Source: an uncultured Methanobrevibacter sp. (GTDB taxonomy: Archaea > Methanobacteriota > Methanobacteria > Methanobacteriales > Methanobacteriaceae). From it: a DNA stretch of 62,359 bases. Below the pieces are notes generated by a model. That model was not told the DNA's origin. It did not search any database and saw only the letters and a program-made list of their open reading frames with translations. The stretch covers positions 1 to 62,359 of the forward strand of contig NZ_OMWD01000019.1 in the NCBI RefSeq assembly GCF_900314695.1, read 5' to 3'. A program made the translations under genes and the position numbers. Positions 18,307 to 26,816 of this stretch are shown here, piece by piece; within the stretch, counting starts at the first letter, position 1, and every line of letters starts with the position of its first letter.

Positions 18307-20355
18307 ATGATTGATGAAATAACTGACTTTCTATTCGGACTAAAAATGACTATTATTTCCGGCATATTTTTATTGATTGCAGTTATTTTTATGATTTTTG
18401 GAGTTGAAACTCCTATTTATTTAAACCCTGCATGGGGAACAGTAATAATAAGTGGTATTCCGATGTTATTGCTGGCAATGACCAGATTAATTCGTGAAAA
18501 ATGGATTTCATCTCCACTATTGATTGCAATAGCAATGGTGGCATCCCTTTTGATTGGAGAGATATTTGCAGCAGGTGAAGTTGCATGGATTATGGCATTA
18601 GGTGCACTTCTTGAAGATTGGACTGTTGAGAGAGCTAAAAAAGGTTTAAGAAATTTAATTAATTTAACTCCACAAACTGGAAGAAGGATTGTTGATGGTG
18701 TTGAAGAAGTAGTGCCTGTTGATGATATAAAAATCGGGGATACTTTAAGAATTCTTCCGGGTGAAAGCGTTCCAGTTGATGGTGAGATAATAAGCGGTAC
18801 TTCATCTCTAGATCAATCAATTATGACTGGTGAATCATTGCCAATTGATAAGGAAGTTGGTGATGAGGTATTCTGCGGAACCATGAATATGTATGGTGCG
18901 ATTGATATAAAGGCAACCAGTTTGGGTGAAAATTCATCACTTCAAAAATTAATAGACCTTGTTAAAGCAGCCGATGAAAAACAGGCTCCAACACAAAGAA
19001 TTGCTGATAAATGGGCTACCTGGTTAGTGCCGGTAGCATTAATAATAGCAATTGGAGCTTGGTTAATAACTGGTAATATAGAAAGAGGTGTTACAGTTTT
19101 AGTAGTATTCTGTCCATGTGCATTAATTTTAGCTACACCAACTGCAATTATGGCTGCTATTGGTCAAGCAACAAAATATGGTGTGCTAATTAAATCTGGT
19201 GAAGCTTTAGAAACCTTGGGTGGATTAAATACATTGGTATTTGATAAAACTGGAACTTTAACTTACGGTAATTTAGAAGTTTCTGATGTTATTTCTGTAA
19301 AAGAAGATCTGACTGATTTGGATTTGCTTAAACTCACTGCTTCATGTGAGAAATTAAGTGAACATCCATTGGCTAAAGCTATTGTAAATAATGCAAAAGA
19401 AGCTGAAATCGACATTGAAGAGCCACAAGACTTTAAAATGTATCCTGGAAAAGGTGTTACATGTAAAAATTCTTATGGTCATGTATATGCAGGAAACTCC
19501 AAATTTCTATCTGAAAACAATATTGATATAAATATTGATACACAGCTAAATAAATTAAAAAATGAAGGTAAAGCTTCAATTATTGTTGCATTGGATAGTG
19601 AAGTTGTTGGTTTGATTGGTTTATCTGATGTAATACGTGAAGATTCCAAAAAAATGATTGATAGTTTACACAACCTTGGAACTGAAACAGTATTGCTTAC
19701 AGGAGATAACACAGAAACTGCTAATTACTTTGCATCACAAGTTGGAATTGGTAAAGTCTATGGAAATCTGTTGCCAGAAGAAAAACTTTCATGGATTGAA
19801 AAATTCAAAAGTGAGGGCAAACAGGTATGTATGATTGGAGATGGTGTAAATGATGCACCTGCACTCAAAACAGCTGATGTTAGTGTTGCAATGGGTTCTG
19901 TTGGAAGTGATGTAGCAATAGAAGCAGCAGACATTGCACTTTTGGGTGATGATATAGGTAAGATTCCATATCTTAAAAAGCTTTCTAATTCCACATTATT
20001 TACAATCAAAGCAAATATTGCAATTTCAATGACAATTAATGCAGTAGCTATTGTATGTTCTGTATTGGGACTCTTGAATCCTGTAACCGGAGCTATTGTT
20101 CACAATGCAGGATCATGTCTTGTAGTTCTTAATGCAGCATTATTATATGATAGAAAATTCGATGACTCCATCAAGAAAATAGACACAAAAAATACGGAAC
20201 ACTCACATTATCACTTCCATGATGACGGCGAGCATTCTCATTCCCATGAAGGTGTTGAAATAATTGATGAAATCAAAACTGAAAAAGGAATAAAGCATAT
20301 GCATGTACACAAACATGCATTGGATAGACAAAGTTGTGAACCATATCACAACTGA
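18307..20355 (+). CDS. P1B-type heavy-metal translocating ATPase
   Basis: Membrane pump of 682 residues that exports a transition metal using ATP. All core motifs are present: TGES (174-177), CPC in the transport helix (269-271), phosphorylated DKTGT (Asp313), HP (353-354) and GDGVND (511-516). There is no N-terminal metal-binding HMA domain. The C-terminus (about 625-682) is instead rich in His (HSHYHFHDDGEHSHSH, HMHVHKH) with one Cys, a likely metal sensor or chelator. The last helices (NAVAIVCSVLG, HNAGSCLVVLNA) lack the YN and MxxxS signatures of Cu(I) pumps and are closer to Zn/Cd-type pumps, but the usual Asp there is Asn. Substrate is open (Zn, Cd, Co, Ni or Cu). Control by the operator units upstream is likely. 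Confidence 0.93.
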   Translation: MIDEITDFLFGLKMTIISGIFLLIAVIFMIFGVETPIYLNPAWGTVIISGIPMLLLAMTRLIREKWISSPLLIAIAMVASLLIGEIFAAGEVAWIMALGALLEDWTVERAKKGLRNLINLTPQTGRRIVDGVEEVVPVDDIKIGDTLRILPGESVPVDGEIISGTSSLDQSIMTGESLPIDKEVGDEVFCGTMNMYGAIDIKATSLGENSSLQKLIDLVKAADEKQAPTQRIADKWATWLVPVALIIAIGAWLITGNIERGVTVLVVFCPCALILATPTAIMAAIGQATKYGVLIKSGEALETLGGLNTLVFDKTGTLTYGNLEVSDVISVKEDLTDLDLLKLTASCEKLSEHPLAKAIVNNAKEAEIDIEEPQDFKMYPGKGVTCKNSYGHVYAGNSKFLSENNIDINIDTQLNKLKNEGKASIIVALDSEVVGLIGLSDVIREDSKKMIDSLHNLGTETVLLTGDNTETANYFASQVGIGKVYGNLLPEEKLSWIEKFKSEGKQVCMIGDGVNDAPALKTADVSVAMGSVGSDVAIEAADIALLGDDIGKIPYLKKLSNSTLFTIKANIAISMTINAVAIVCSVLGLLNPVTGAIVHNAGSCLVVLNAALLYDRKFDDSIKKIDTKNTEHSHYHFHDDGEHSHSHEGVEIIDEIKTEKGIKHMHVHKHALDRQSCEPYHN

Positions 20356-20610
20356 TTATTTTCTTTTTTTTAAAGAGTGTCTTCAATACTATTTTTTTTT
20401 TATTTTGGTTTCTGCCAAATTGTTTTTTTTTTGATTTTTTGTCAAAAAATTTTTTAGTCTTATTTTTATTGTTTTTACCATATTTTAATTATAATATAAC
20501 AGGCAAACAAATACACAAAACCATCCAGAATACGGTTCAGAAATCCAAAAACAATGAACCAAATAATTGAAAAACAAGAATATAATTCGTTATATCAAAA
20601 AAATAGTGCC
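20356..20610. other. Gene-free stretch between convergent genes
   Basis: T-rich downstream region of the ATPase followed by A/C-rich sequence. No credible coding frame on either strand. The notable structure is the minus-strand hairpin just beyond its right end. Confidence 0.6.
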
Positions 20611-20632
20611 GGCCACACCACACGGTGCGACC
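20611..20632 (-). terminator. GC-rich minus-strand hairpin with U-tract, 3' of the secreted-protein gene
   Basis: Read on the minus strand, GGTCGCACC-GTGT-GGTGTGGCC forms nine consecutive pairs, two of them G-U. On the plus strand the same positions give two A-C mismatches, so only the minus RNA folds fully. GGCACTA and seven T follow. It lies about 35 bp after the stop of the 20666-21100 gene. It is strikingly GC-rich for this region. Confidence 0.65.
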
Positions 20633-20665
20633 AAAACATTCAAAAAAATTGCATTAAACGATTTG

Positions 20666-21100
20666 TTAACTCAGTGACTCAACCATATTTACAAGTGTAT
20701 CCATATCATAATGAGTACTTAGAACCATAACCATTTCAACGTCTTTGATTCTTAAAGCTCCATTCAATTCATTTGCACCGATTTTATACATGTCACCAGT
20801 TTTTGTCACATTAGCACCTTTAGCTTTCAAATCTTTAAGGGTTTTATTGACTAATGAGTCATCCACATCAGAACTCATTAGATATGTGACGTTCATATCG
20901 TTTGCAGAGTCAGAATATGATACTGCATCATCTAAAAGTCCGCCTGATGAATCGGTTTTTTTGAATGTTGCGTTTTTAGGAACTTTCAATTTGAAATGGC
21001 CGTCAAAGTCATGGTCCACAAGTTCTACTGCAGCAGAAACTCCACCCATTACAAGACCGAGTGTTGCCAAAACAATCAATATTGCGAATATCTTTTTCAT
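20666..21100 (-). CDS. Small secreted protein, unknown function
   Basis: A 144-residue protein with a clear signal peptide (MKKIFAILIVLATLGLVMGGVSAA) and no further membrane helix, so it is predicted to be exported. The mature part begins with VELVDHDFDGHFKLKVPKNATFKK and has a 'D-S-x-x-D-x-N-V-T-Y' core. It resembles a family of small exported proteins I associate with Methanobrevibacter, without known function. GGAGAT is the ribosome site. Its untranslated regions are unusual: a leader of about 130 nt inferred from a TATA box near 21258, and a GC-rich hairpin downstream. No neighbouring gene shares its operon. Confidence 0.8.
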   Translation of the reverse strand: MKKIFAILIVLATLGLVMGGVSAAVELVDHDFDGHFKLKVPKNATFKKTDSSGGLLDDAVSYSDSANDMNVTYLMSSDVDDSLVNKTLKDLKAKGANVTKTGDMYKIGANELNGALRIKDVEMVMVLSTHYDMDTLVNMVESLS

Positions 21101-21432
21101 ATTGTATCTCCTTTAATATAATTTGACCGCTTTGAGGACAATGCATATCAAAAAGTTCAACTGAACCATACTGAAAGCAAATGCCCTTGTCTAGCCAAGT
21201 TACTCTTATCAGCCCATTTCATCACCAATTACGAAATTGATGATAAGTGCACTAATAATATAAATATATATGAAAATTCATTATATAAATTACTTTTTAA
21301 TTAAACATATGTCAAGTCACTTAAAACTGAATCTATGATTCCTTGAAAATTTGTCCAATGGAAATTTTGACGGACAACCAATCATTAAAACTTTAAATAT
21401 TTTGAATGATAATAATATGTTTAGGTATTACT
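21101..21432. promoter_or_regulatory. Divergent intergenic region with likely long minus-strand leader
   Basis: No gene seen. On the minus strand a TATA-like ATATATATTTATA lies near 21250-21268, placing the start of transcription near 21233 and leaving ~130 nt of comparatively GC-rich leader before ATG 21100. Small inverted repeats occur: TCATC/AATT with AATT/GATGA around 21219-21243, and GTTC-AGTT-GAAC near 21155. On the plus strand, TTTAAATA near 21393 is the likely hisG TATA box, and an AAAATTT / AAATTTT pair lies near 21343-21368. Confidence 0.5.
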
Positions 21433-22422
21433 ATGAATGATAAAATAATTTTAGGACTTCCAAAGGGAAGTTTAAACAATGTGAAAAGAGGAAATACTCA
21501 CCAATTATTTGTTGATGCAGGTTATGAAGTCAAAGGATATGAACCTGGTGATGAATCTTATGAAATTGAAATCTTAAATGATGATGATATTGTAGCATTT
21601 TTAACCCGTCCGCAATCCACTCCTGTTGAGTTGAACAGGGGAATGGTTGATATTGCAATTGTTGGTGAAGATTGGATTAAGGAAGAATCAGTTTTAAGAC
21701 CTACAAATACTGTAAAACTTGGGGATTTGGACTATGGTAAAACCAGGTTGATAGTTGCTGTTCCTAAGGAATCTCCATATGATAATCTCTCAGACTTTTT
21801 CAGAGCAAATAAGGATAGAAAAACTCCAATTTTATGTTTCACTGAATATCCTAATTTGACCAGAAAATTCATCATGGAAAATGAGGTATATCAAGAAATG
21901 TATGGTGATTCAGTGCCTTTTGTCCAAGTTAGGGGATTGACTGATGGTGATAATGAAATGGTTCAGGTCATTAACTCTGATGGGGCTACTGAAGTTTACA
22001 TAGCTAAAGGTGCTGATTTTATTGTTGATAATACTCAAACAGGAAGCAGCTTAAGAAAAGCTGGTTTAAAAGAGATTGAAACCATATTGCATTCTTCAGC
22101 AGGTCTTTATGCTAGTGAAAAATGTACTGGTGAAAAACTCAAAAAAGCTCAAATGATTTATGAGCAGTTATTGGGTGCCATAACAGCTAAAAAATATTTT
22201 GATGTAAAATTCAATATTGCAAACTCAAAAATTGAGGAAGTTTCCAATTATCTGGTTGAAAACAAGTTATGTGCTGATGAACCTACACTTACGCCAGGTT
22301 CTGATTTTACACAGATTAACGTGTTAATTCCTAAAGCTAAATTCCCTGAAATGATTGATGCTATTAAAGGTTTTGATGCAACTTCCATTATCAGAAATGA
22401 TTTGAAACAGTTAGTTGAATAA
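21433..22422 (+). CDS. hisG: ATP phosphoribosyltransferase, long form
   Basis: First enzyme of histidine biosynthesis: ATP plus PRPP to phosphoribosyl-ATP. The catalytic domain starts with LGLPKGSLNN and contains GMVDIAIVGEDWI, and the PRPP-binding region includes TEVYIAKGADFIVDNTQTGSSL. The last ~80 residues (ITAKKYFDVKFNI ... DATSIIRNDL) match the ACT-like HisG_C domain that carries histidine feedback inhibition, so this is the long, HisZ-independent form. Start: ATG 21433 with AGGT upstream gives the normal N-terminus; an upstream in-frame start at 21406 adds only a poor hydrophobic tail. No other his biosynthesis gene adjoins it. Confidence 0.93.
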   Translation: MNDKIILGLPKGSLNNVKRGNTHQLFVDAGYEVKGYEPGDESYEIEILNDDDIVAFLTRPQSTPVELNRGMVDIAIVGEDWIKEESVLRPTNTVKLGDLDYGKTRLIVAVPKESPYDNLSDFFRANKDRKTPILCFTEYPNLTRKFIMENEVYQEMYGDSVPFVQVRGLTDGDNEMVQVINSDGATEVYIAKGADFIVDNTQTGSSLRKAGLKEIETILHSSAGLYASEKCTGEKLKKAQMIYEQLLGAITAKKYFDVKFNIANSKIEEVSNYLVENKLCADEPTLTPGSDFTQINVLIPKAKFPEMIDAIKGFDATSIIRNDLKQLVE

Positions 22423-22563
22423 TCATTTATTTTCTTTATTTTTTTTTAAATATTTTTTAATATTATTGTTTTCCAATTTCAACTATCATTATTTATCATT
22501 AACATTTATAAAGTATTTCAAACATATTTAATAATAATTAAATTATTTATTATGGGGATAAAT

Positions 22564-23466
22564 ATGTTAACATCTGTACAAAAAGAAATTTTACAAACCC
22601 TAATTAACTTATACCAGTCTTCCAATGGTAAATCAGTCAAGGGTGAGGATATTGCAGAGGTCATGGGCAGAAATCCTGGAACAATTCGTAACCAAATGCA
22701 ATCCTTAAGAAGTTTAGGTTTAGTTAAAGGTGTACCGGGTCCTAGAGGAGGATACAAACCAACAATTGAAGCTTATCACTCTTTAAACATTTCAGTTTCT
22801 GATAAGGATTCAAAGGTACCGATTTATAAAAATGGAAAAAGGGTGGAAGATGTTTCTGTTGCTAAAATAGAATTCACTAGTGTTCCTCAACCTAGTGAAT
22901 GTGAAGCGGCAATTAAAATTTTAGGAAGCATTAAAGATTTAAATCTTGGAGATATCATCAGTATTGGCCCAACACCCGTAAATAATTTAGGAGTTATTGG
23001 TGAAATTGTAGGAAGGGACGATATGGACAATATTTTATTGGTTGATACCACTACAATCAGAAGTATTCCAAAACAAACAGTCGGAGATATTGCAAGCAGG
23101 GATGTAAAATCATTTAAAATTGATTGCTCTGTTAAAGAAGCTGCTAAAAAGCTAGTCGATAATGAAATTGATGGAGCACCTGTTATAAAAGATGGTAAAG
23201 TTGTTGGAGTATTTACATTAACTGATCTTGTTCAGGCAATAGCTGATGATAATGAAAACAAAAGTGTTGGAGAGTTAATGTCTACAAATGTGGTAATTGT
23301 TAATGAAGATTTAAAAATAGCTAACGCAATTGAAGTAATGCTTAAAAAATCTATTTCCAGATTGATTATTGCAGATAATGATAATAATTTACTTGGAATT
23401 GTTACAAGAACAGATTTAATTAATATTATTACTAATTTAGAACAATTTCCAATTGTAACCAATTAA
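22564..23466 (+). CDS. Winged-helix transcriptional regulator with CBS pair
   Basis: About 300 residues. Residues ~1-70 form a winged helix-turn-helix (SVQKEILQTLINLYQSSNGKSVKGEDIAEVMGRNPGTIRNQMQSLRSLGLVKGVPGPRGGYKPT). A middle domain (~80-170) comes next, then two CBS motifs (~178-300) typical of adenine-nucleotide or SAM sensing. The family is the archaeal HTH-CBS 'predicted transcriptional regulator'; targets are unknown. Start: ATG 22564 is preceded by GGGGAT, which lies inside the extension from the in-frame ATG 22552, so I prefer 22564. It sits 15 bp upstream of deoxyhypusine synthase in the same direction, probably co-transcribed. Confidence 0.88.
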   Translation: MLTSVQKEILQTLINLYQSSNGKSVKGEDIAEVMGRNPGTIRNQMQSLRSLGLVKGVPGPRGGYKPTIEAYHSLNISVSDKDSKVPIYKNGKRVEDVSVAKIEFTSVPQPSECEAAIKILGSIKDLNLGDIISIGPTPVNNLGVIGEIVGRDDMDNILLVDTTTIRSIPKQTVGDIASRDVKSFKIDCSVKEAAKKLVDNEIDGAPVIKDGKVVGVFTLTDLVQAIADDNENKSVGELMSTNVVIVNEDLKIANAIEVMLKKSISRLIIADNDNNLLGIVTRTDLINIITNLEQFPIVTN

Positions 23467-23481
23467 TTTTTTAGTGATTTA

Positions 23482-24405
23482 ATGAAGGTAAATCAAATTA
23501 ATGTCAATCAAGATATGAAAGTATCAGATTTATTAAATCAGTTTGATGAATCTGGTGTTTTGGGTGCGGGTAAAGTAGCACGTGCTTGTAATATATTGGT
23601 GGATATGATTTTAGATGAGGATATGAGCGTATTTTTAAGTTTAGGTGGTCCTTTAATACCTGGGGGTATGAGAAATATTGTCACAAAAATGATTGATGAA
23701 GGCCATGTTGACTTGATTGTAGCAAGTGGTGCAAATATTACTCATGACCTTGTTGAGGCTTTTGGAGGATCTCATTATCGGCATGAAGGAAAAGATGATG
23801 AAGAGCTAAATGAAGAGGGTATAGGTCGTATTGCAGATATTAATGTTGGATCTGATGATTTTACAATTTTTGAAGAGGAAATCATTAAAATCTTTGAAAA
23901 AATTGCTTCAAAAAAGAAAGTTGTTTCAATTCAGGAATTGCTCTATGAAGTAGGTTTGCAGGTTGAGGATGAAAACTCCTTTGTTGCAACTGCTGCAAGA
24001 AATGATGTTCCGATTTTCGCACCGGGGCTTATTGATTCAATGATGGGTCTTCAATTATGGATTTTTTCACAGGACCACGATTTCACGATAAGTGCTGCAG
24101 GGGACATGCCTTTATTGTCAGATATTGTTTTTGATTCTAAAAAAGTAGGTGCAATCCTTTTAGGCGGTGGCCTTACTAAGCATTACACTTTAGCATCAAA
24201 TGTAATTAAAGGTGGTCTTGATGCTGCTATTCAAATTACGATGGACAGGCCTGAAGCAGGTAGTTTAGGTGGTGCTCCACTTGAAGAGGCAAAATCATGG
24301 GCGAAGGCTAGATGTGGATCCAGTCTTGCAAGTGTTGTTGGAGATGTTACCGTTATTTTCCCATTGATTTATGCTGCTGCATTGGATAAAATCAGCAATG
24401 ATTAA
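23482..24405 (+). CDS. dys: Deoxyhypusine synthase
   Basis: Transfers the aminobutyl group of spermidine to a lysine of translation factor aIF5A, using NAD. The 307-residue length is typical. Family signatures are clear: FLSLGGPLIPGGMRN near the N-terminus, LIVASGANITHDL, GLIDSMMGLQL, LGGGLTKHY, and the active-site lysine region SWAKAR near residue 275. It follows the HTH-CBS regulator by 15 bp. No aIF5A gene is in the window. Confident call. Confidence 0.95.
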   Translation: MKVNQINVNQDMKVSDLLNQFDESGVLGAGKVARACNILVDMILDEDMSVFLSLGGPLIPGGMRNIVTKMIDEGHVDLIVASGANITHDLVEAFGGSHYRHEGKDDEELNEEGIGRIADINVGSDDFTIFEEEIIKIFEKIASKKKVVSIQELLYEVGLQVEDENSFVATAARNDVPIFAPGLIDSMMGLQLWIFSQDHDFTISAAGDMPLLSDIVFDSKKVGAILLGGGLTKHYTLASNVIKGGLDAAIQITMDRPEAGSLGGAPLEEAKSWAKARCGSSLASVVGDVTVIFPLIYAAALDKISND

Positions 24406-24628
24406 ATGAGTTAGATTATTTTAGTATTATTATTTTATGGGTTTTAGGCAATATTACAGAAAATAATGTCTTGAATTTATTTTTGAACATCGCTATGTGA
24501 TAAAAAGTTGTATTATTATTGCTTGCGATTGTGGTGTATTTAATATTTGGATTTTTTTTGATTTTTTATATTTGATGAAAGTTTGAATTAAAAAAAGAAG
24601 TAAAAAGGAATTTGAAATTCCTTTAAAT

Positions 24629-24877
24629 TTAGTCGTCTCCGAGTTCAATACCCATTTTACCTGCTACTCTTGCGAGTAATACAGTAACAATAACAGCAAT
24701 AATGGTTACAACTATAGCATATATGAATAAACTTGGAAGAGCATCTCCAGTACCTATAAATTGTTCGATTAATTTTTGAATAGCACCATTCCATGCTAAA
24801 CCTGCAACAAATGCGAATGCGGTTGTAATCAATCCTAAAATTGTTTCCATAATTAATTTTGTTACTTCGTTTGCCAT
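24629..24877 (-). CDS. DUF5654 family small membrane protein
   Basis: About 82 residues with two hydrophobic helices (ILGLITTAFAFVAGLAW and LFIYAIVVTIIAVIVTVLLA) joined by a short loop. It matches the small archaeal DUF5654 family of unknown role. Start: GGAGGA precedes ATG 24877; an in-frame ATG at 24892 contains that ribosome site and is rejected. It lies downstream of pyrF on the same strand with an 85-bp gap, so it may have its own promoter. Confidence 0.85.
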   Translation of the reverse strand: MANEVTKLIMETILGLITTAFAFVAGLAWNGAIQKLIEQFIGTGDALPSLFIYAIVVTIIAVIVTVLLARVAGKMGIELGDD

Positions 24878-24962
24878 GATTTTTTCCTCCATTTAAATAA
24901 ATTTGTTCAAAGATAATAAGAACAATATTATTTTTATTTCTTTTGATTAAAATAGTTTAGTT

Positions 24963-25610
24963 TCAATTCAATGATTCGATTAATTTCGCACATGCTTCTT
25001 TTGGATTATCTGATTCGTAAATACTTCTTCCAACAATAATTGCATTTGAATATTCCAATGTTTTTTTACCATCTCCTCCCTGCTTTCCAACACCTGGAGA
25101 GATGATAAATGAGTCTTTTCCAACAATGTCGCGAATATCTGACAATCTGTCAAGCCTGGTTGCTGGTGCAACATAGTTTGTGATTCCCATATCAACACCC
25201 ATCTGAGCTATTGCATCGGCATTTTTTTGCAGAAACATTTTAGCTCCAGGATGTGACATTTCTGTCAGTAAGAACAGTTCTTTGCCATGTTTATTTGCCA
25301 TGTCGAGACATGCCTGTACGCTGTCAGATCCGACAAAGCCATGGCATATGATTGCATCTGCTCCTGCTTTGAATGTTTCGTCGCAGATTTTTTCGTTTGT
25401 TGCATCAATGTCAGCCACTTTAAAATCACATATTACTTTAAATCCAAATTTATTTTTCAGTTTGTTTATTATTTCAAGGCCTTCGGCCAGTGCCAGCGGG
25501 TATCCGATTTTAATTGTATCGATGTATTCTTTAATTGAATCGCAAATTTCAATAGATTCACTTTCACTCATCACATCTAGGGCTAAAATTAAGTTGTTTT
25601 TTATGTTCAT
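24963..25610 (-). CDS. pyrF: Orotidine-5'-phosphate decarboxylase
   Basis: Last step of de novo UMP synthesis. About 215 residues, the compact archaeal form. The catalytic D-x-K-x-x-D-I motif is CDFKVADID (Lys64, Asp67 by the chosen start), with LALDV at the N-terminus, VAPATRLDRL, and SPGVGKQGG and AIIVGRSIY for phosphate binding. Start: ATG 25610 with GATGAT upstream; an earlier in-frame start at 25634 lacks a ribosome site. It is divergent from the cobalt transporter operon, and the shared intergenic region carries a palindrome at 25645. Confidence 0.94.
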   Translation of the reverse strand: MNIKNNLILALDVMSESESIEICDSIKEYIDTIKIGYPLALAEGLEIINKLKNKFGFKVICDFKVADIDATNEKICDETFKAGADAIICHGFVGSDSVQACLDMANKHGKELFLLTEMSHPGAKMFLQKNADAIAQMGVDMGITNYVAPATRLDRLSDIRDIVGKDSFIISPGVGKQGGDGKKTLEYSNAIIVGRSIYESDNPKEACAKLIESLN

Positions 25611-25644
25611 GTTATCATCTTTTGGTATTTTCATATTAAAATAA

Positions 25645-25658
25645 TTAGGTTATCCTAA
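25645..25658. promoter_or_regulatory. Palindrome TTAGG-TTAT-CCTAA between pyrF and cbiM
   Basis: Perfect 5-bp inverted repeat with 4-nt centre. It lies next to the likely pyrF TATA region and about 30 bp upstream of a TATA box (ATTTATATATA, ~25685-25696) for cbiM. The arms resemble half-sites of DtxR/IdeR-type metalloregulators, so metal control of cbiM is possible. Regulator and target are inferred. Confidence 0.45.
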
Positions 25659-25809
25659 ATTTTGTTTAATGTATTACTAATAATATTTATATATAATAAG
25701 GTATATAATATCATTATCAATAAAACTTTAATAAATTTTAATTATATTTTAAATTTTTATTGAGTTATATATCAATTAATATTGATAGGTTATTTGGAGG
25801 AAATTATTT

Positions 25810-26475
25810 ATGCATATTATGGAAGGATATTTACCATTGAACTGGTGTATTATATGGTTCGTCATATCATTCATCGTTGTAGCATTTGGTTTATATCAAA
25901 TTAAGAAAATCGTAGATGAAACCCCTGAATCCAAAGCTTTACTCGCAGTAAGTGGTGCATTCATGTTCGTCTTATCATCTTTGAAATTACCTTCTGTTAC
26001 TGGAAGTTGTTCTCACCCTTGTGGTAACGGATTAGGTGCAGCATTATTCGGTCCTGCTGTAACCGCAGTACTTGCAACTATTGTACTTTTATTCCAAGCA
26101 TTATTACTTGCTCACGGTGGATTAACTACTTTAGGTGCAAACATATTCTCTATGGGTATTGTTGGACCATTAGCAGCATGGTTAATATATAAAGGTTTAA
26201 CAAAAGCTAATATTTCATCAACTGTTGCAATCTTCTTTGCAGCATTCTTAGGTGACTTATTGACTTATGTAGCTACTTCATTCCAATTAGCTATTGCTTT
26301 CCCTGCTCCAAGTTTCGGATCAGCATTAACAAAATTCTTAGTTATTTTCGCAGTAACTCAAGTACCATTAGCTATTGGTGAAGGTCTATTAACTGTAATT
26401 ATCTGGGACAGATTAAAAGCTTACAAACCAAAATTATTAGATAAATTAGGTGCTTTAGCTCCTAATGAAGCATAA
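25810..26475 (+). CDS. cbiM: ECF cobalt/nickel transporter, substrate-binding membrane subunit CbiM
   Basis: The S-component of the Cbi/Nik-type energy-coupling factor transporter in the cell membrane. The 221 residues begin with MHIMEGYLP, whose Met1-His2 N-terminus is part of the metal site in this family. Several membrane helices, SGSCSHPCGNGLGA and HGGLTTLGANIFSMGIVGP are family signatures. GGAGGAA is the ribosome site, with no alternative start. It is the first gene of cbiM-cbiN-cbiQ-cbiO. Whether Co or Ni is carried cannot be decided by eye; both are needed here, for corrinoids and for F430 and hydrogenases. Confidence 0.95.
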   Translation: MHIMEGYLPLNWCIIWFVISFIVVAFGLYQIKKIVDETPESKALLAVSGAFMFVLSSLKLPSVTGSCSHPCGNGLGAALFGPAVTAVLATIVLLFQALLLAHGGLTTLGANIFSMGIVGPLAAWLIYKGLTKANISSTVAIFFAAFLGDLLTYVATSFQLAIAFPAPSFGSALTKFLVIFAVTQVPLAIGEGLLTVIIWDRLKAYKPKLLDKLGALAPNEA

Positions 26476-26485
26476 GGTGATATAA

Positions 26486-26773
26486 ATGAAAACATCAACA
26501 TTAATTATATTGGCTGTTGTCTGTATCATATTATTCATTGCACCATTAATAATGTTTAATGGTCATGGAGAAGATGACGGATACTTTGGTGGTGCAGACG
26601 ATGCAGCAGGTGAAGCTATCGAAGAAACAGGTTTCAAACCTTGGTTTTCATCTATATGGGAACCACCTAGTGGTGAAATAGAAAGTTTATTATTCGCTCT
26701 TCAAGCAGCTATAGGTGCAATCATTATTGGATATGCATTTGGTTATTGGAGAGGACAAGGTAAAGAAGAATAA
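26486..26773 (+). CDS. cbiN: ECF cobalt transporter accessory subunit CbiN
   Basis: A 95-residue membrane protein with two helices (LIILAVVCIILFIAPLIMF and LLFALQAAIGAIIIGYAFGY) flanking an acidic external loop (GEDDGYFGGADDAAGEAIEETGFKPW). This is the layout of CbiN, which helps load metal into CbiM. Its presence favours a Cbi-type over a NikMN-fused system. It begins 11 bp after cbiM with GGTGAT in front. A strong hairpin plus T-tract overlaps its stop codon, so part of transcription may end here before cbiQO. Confidence 0.92.
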   Translation: MKTSTLIILAVVCIILFIAPLIMFNGHGEDDGYFGGADDAAGEAIEETGFKPWFSSIWEPPSGEIESLLFALQAAIGAIIIGYAFGYWRGQGKEE

Positions 26774-26805
26774 TTTTATTCTTCTTTTATTTTTTCTTTT
26801 TTTTT
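26762..26805 (+). terminator. Intra-operon hairpin and T-tract between cbiN and cbiQ
   Basis: AAAGAAGAATAA (26762-26773) is the exact reverse complement of 26776-26787, giving a stem of at least 10 bp at the cbiN stop codon. A T-rich tract with nine consecutive T at its end (to 26805) follows, and cbiQ starts at 26817. Confidence 0.65.
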
Positions 26806-26816
26806 AAAGTGATTTT

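Noticed and set aside
20745..21116. 123-residue plus-strand frame
   Set aside because: Antisense to the small secreted protein, which has a proper signal peptide and ribosome site.
21424..21430. GTATTAC before hisG, and similar motifs at 25671 and near 31905-31940
   Set aside because: Single boxes without the 33-bp partner; a 7-mer of this composition is expected several times by chance in 62 kb of AT-rich DNA.
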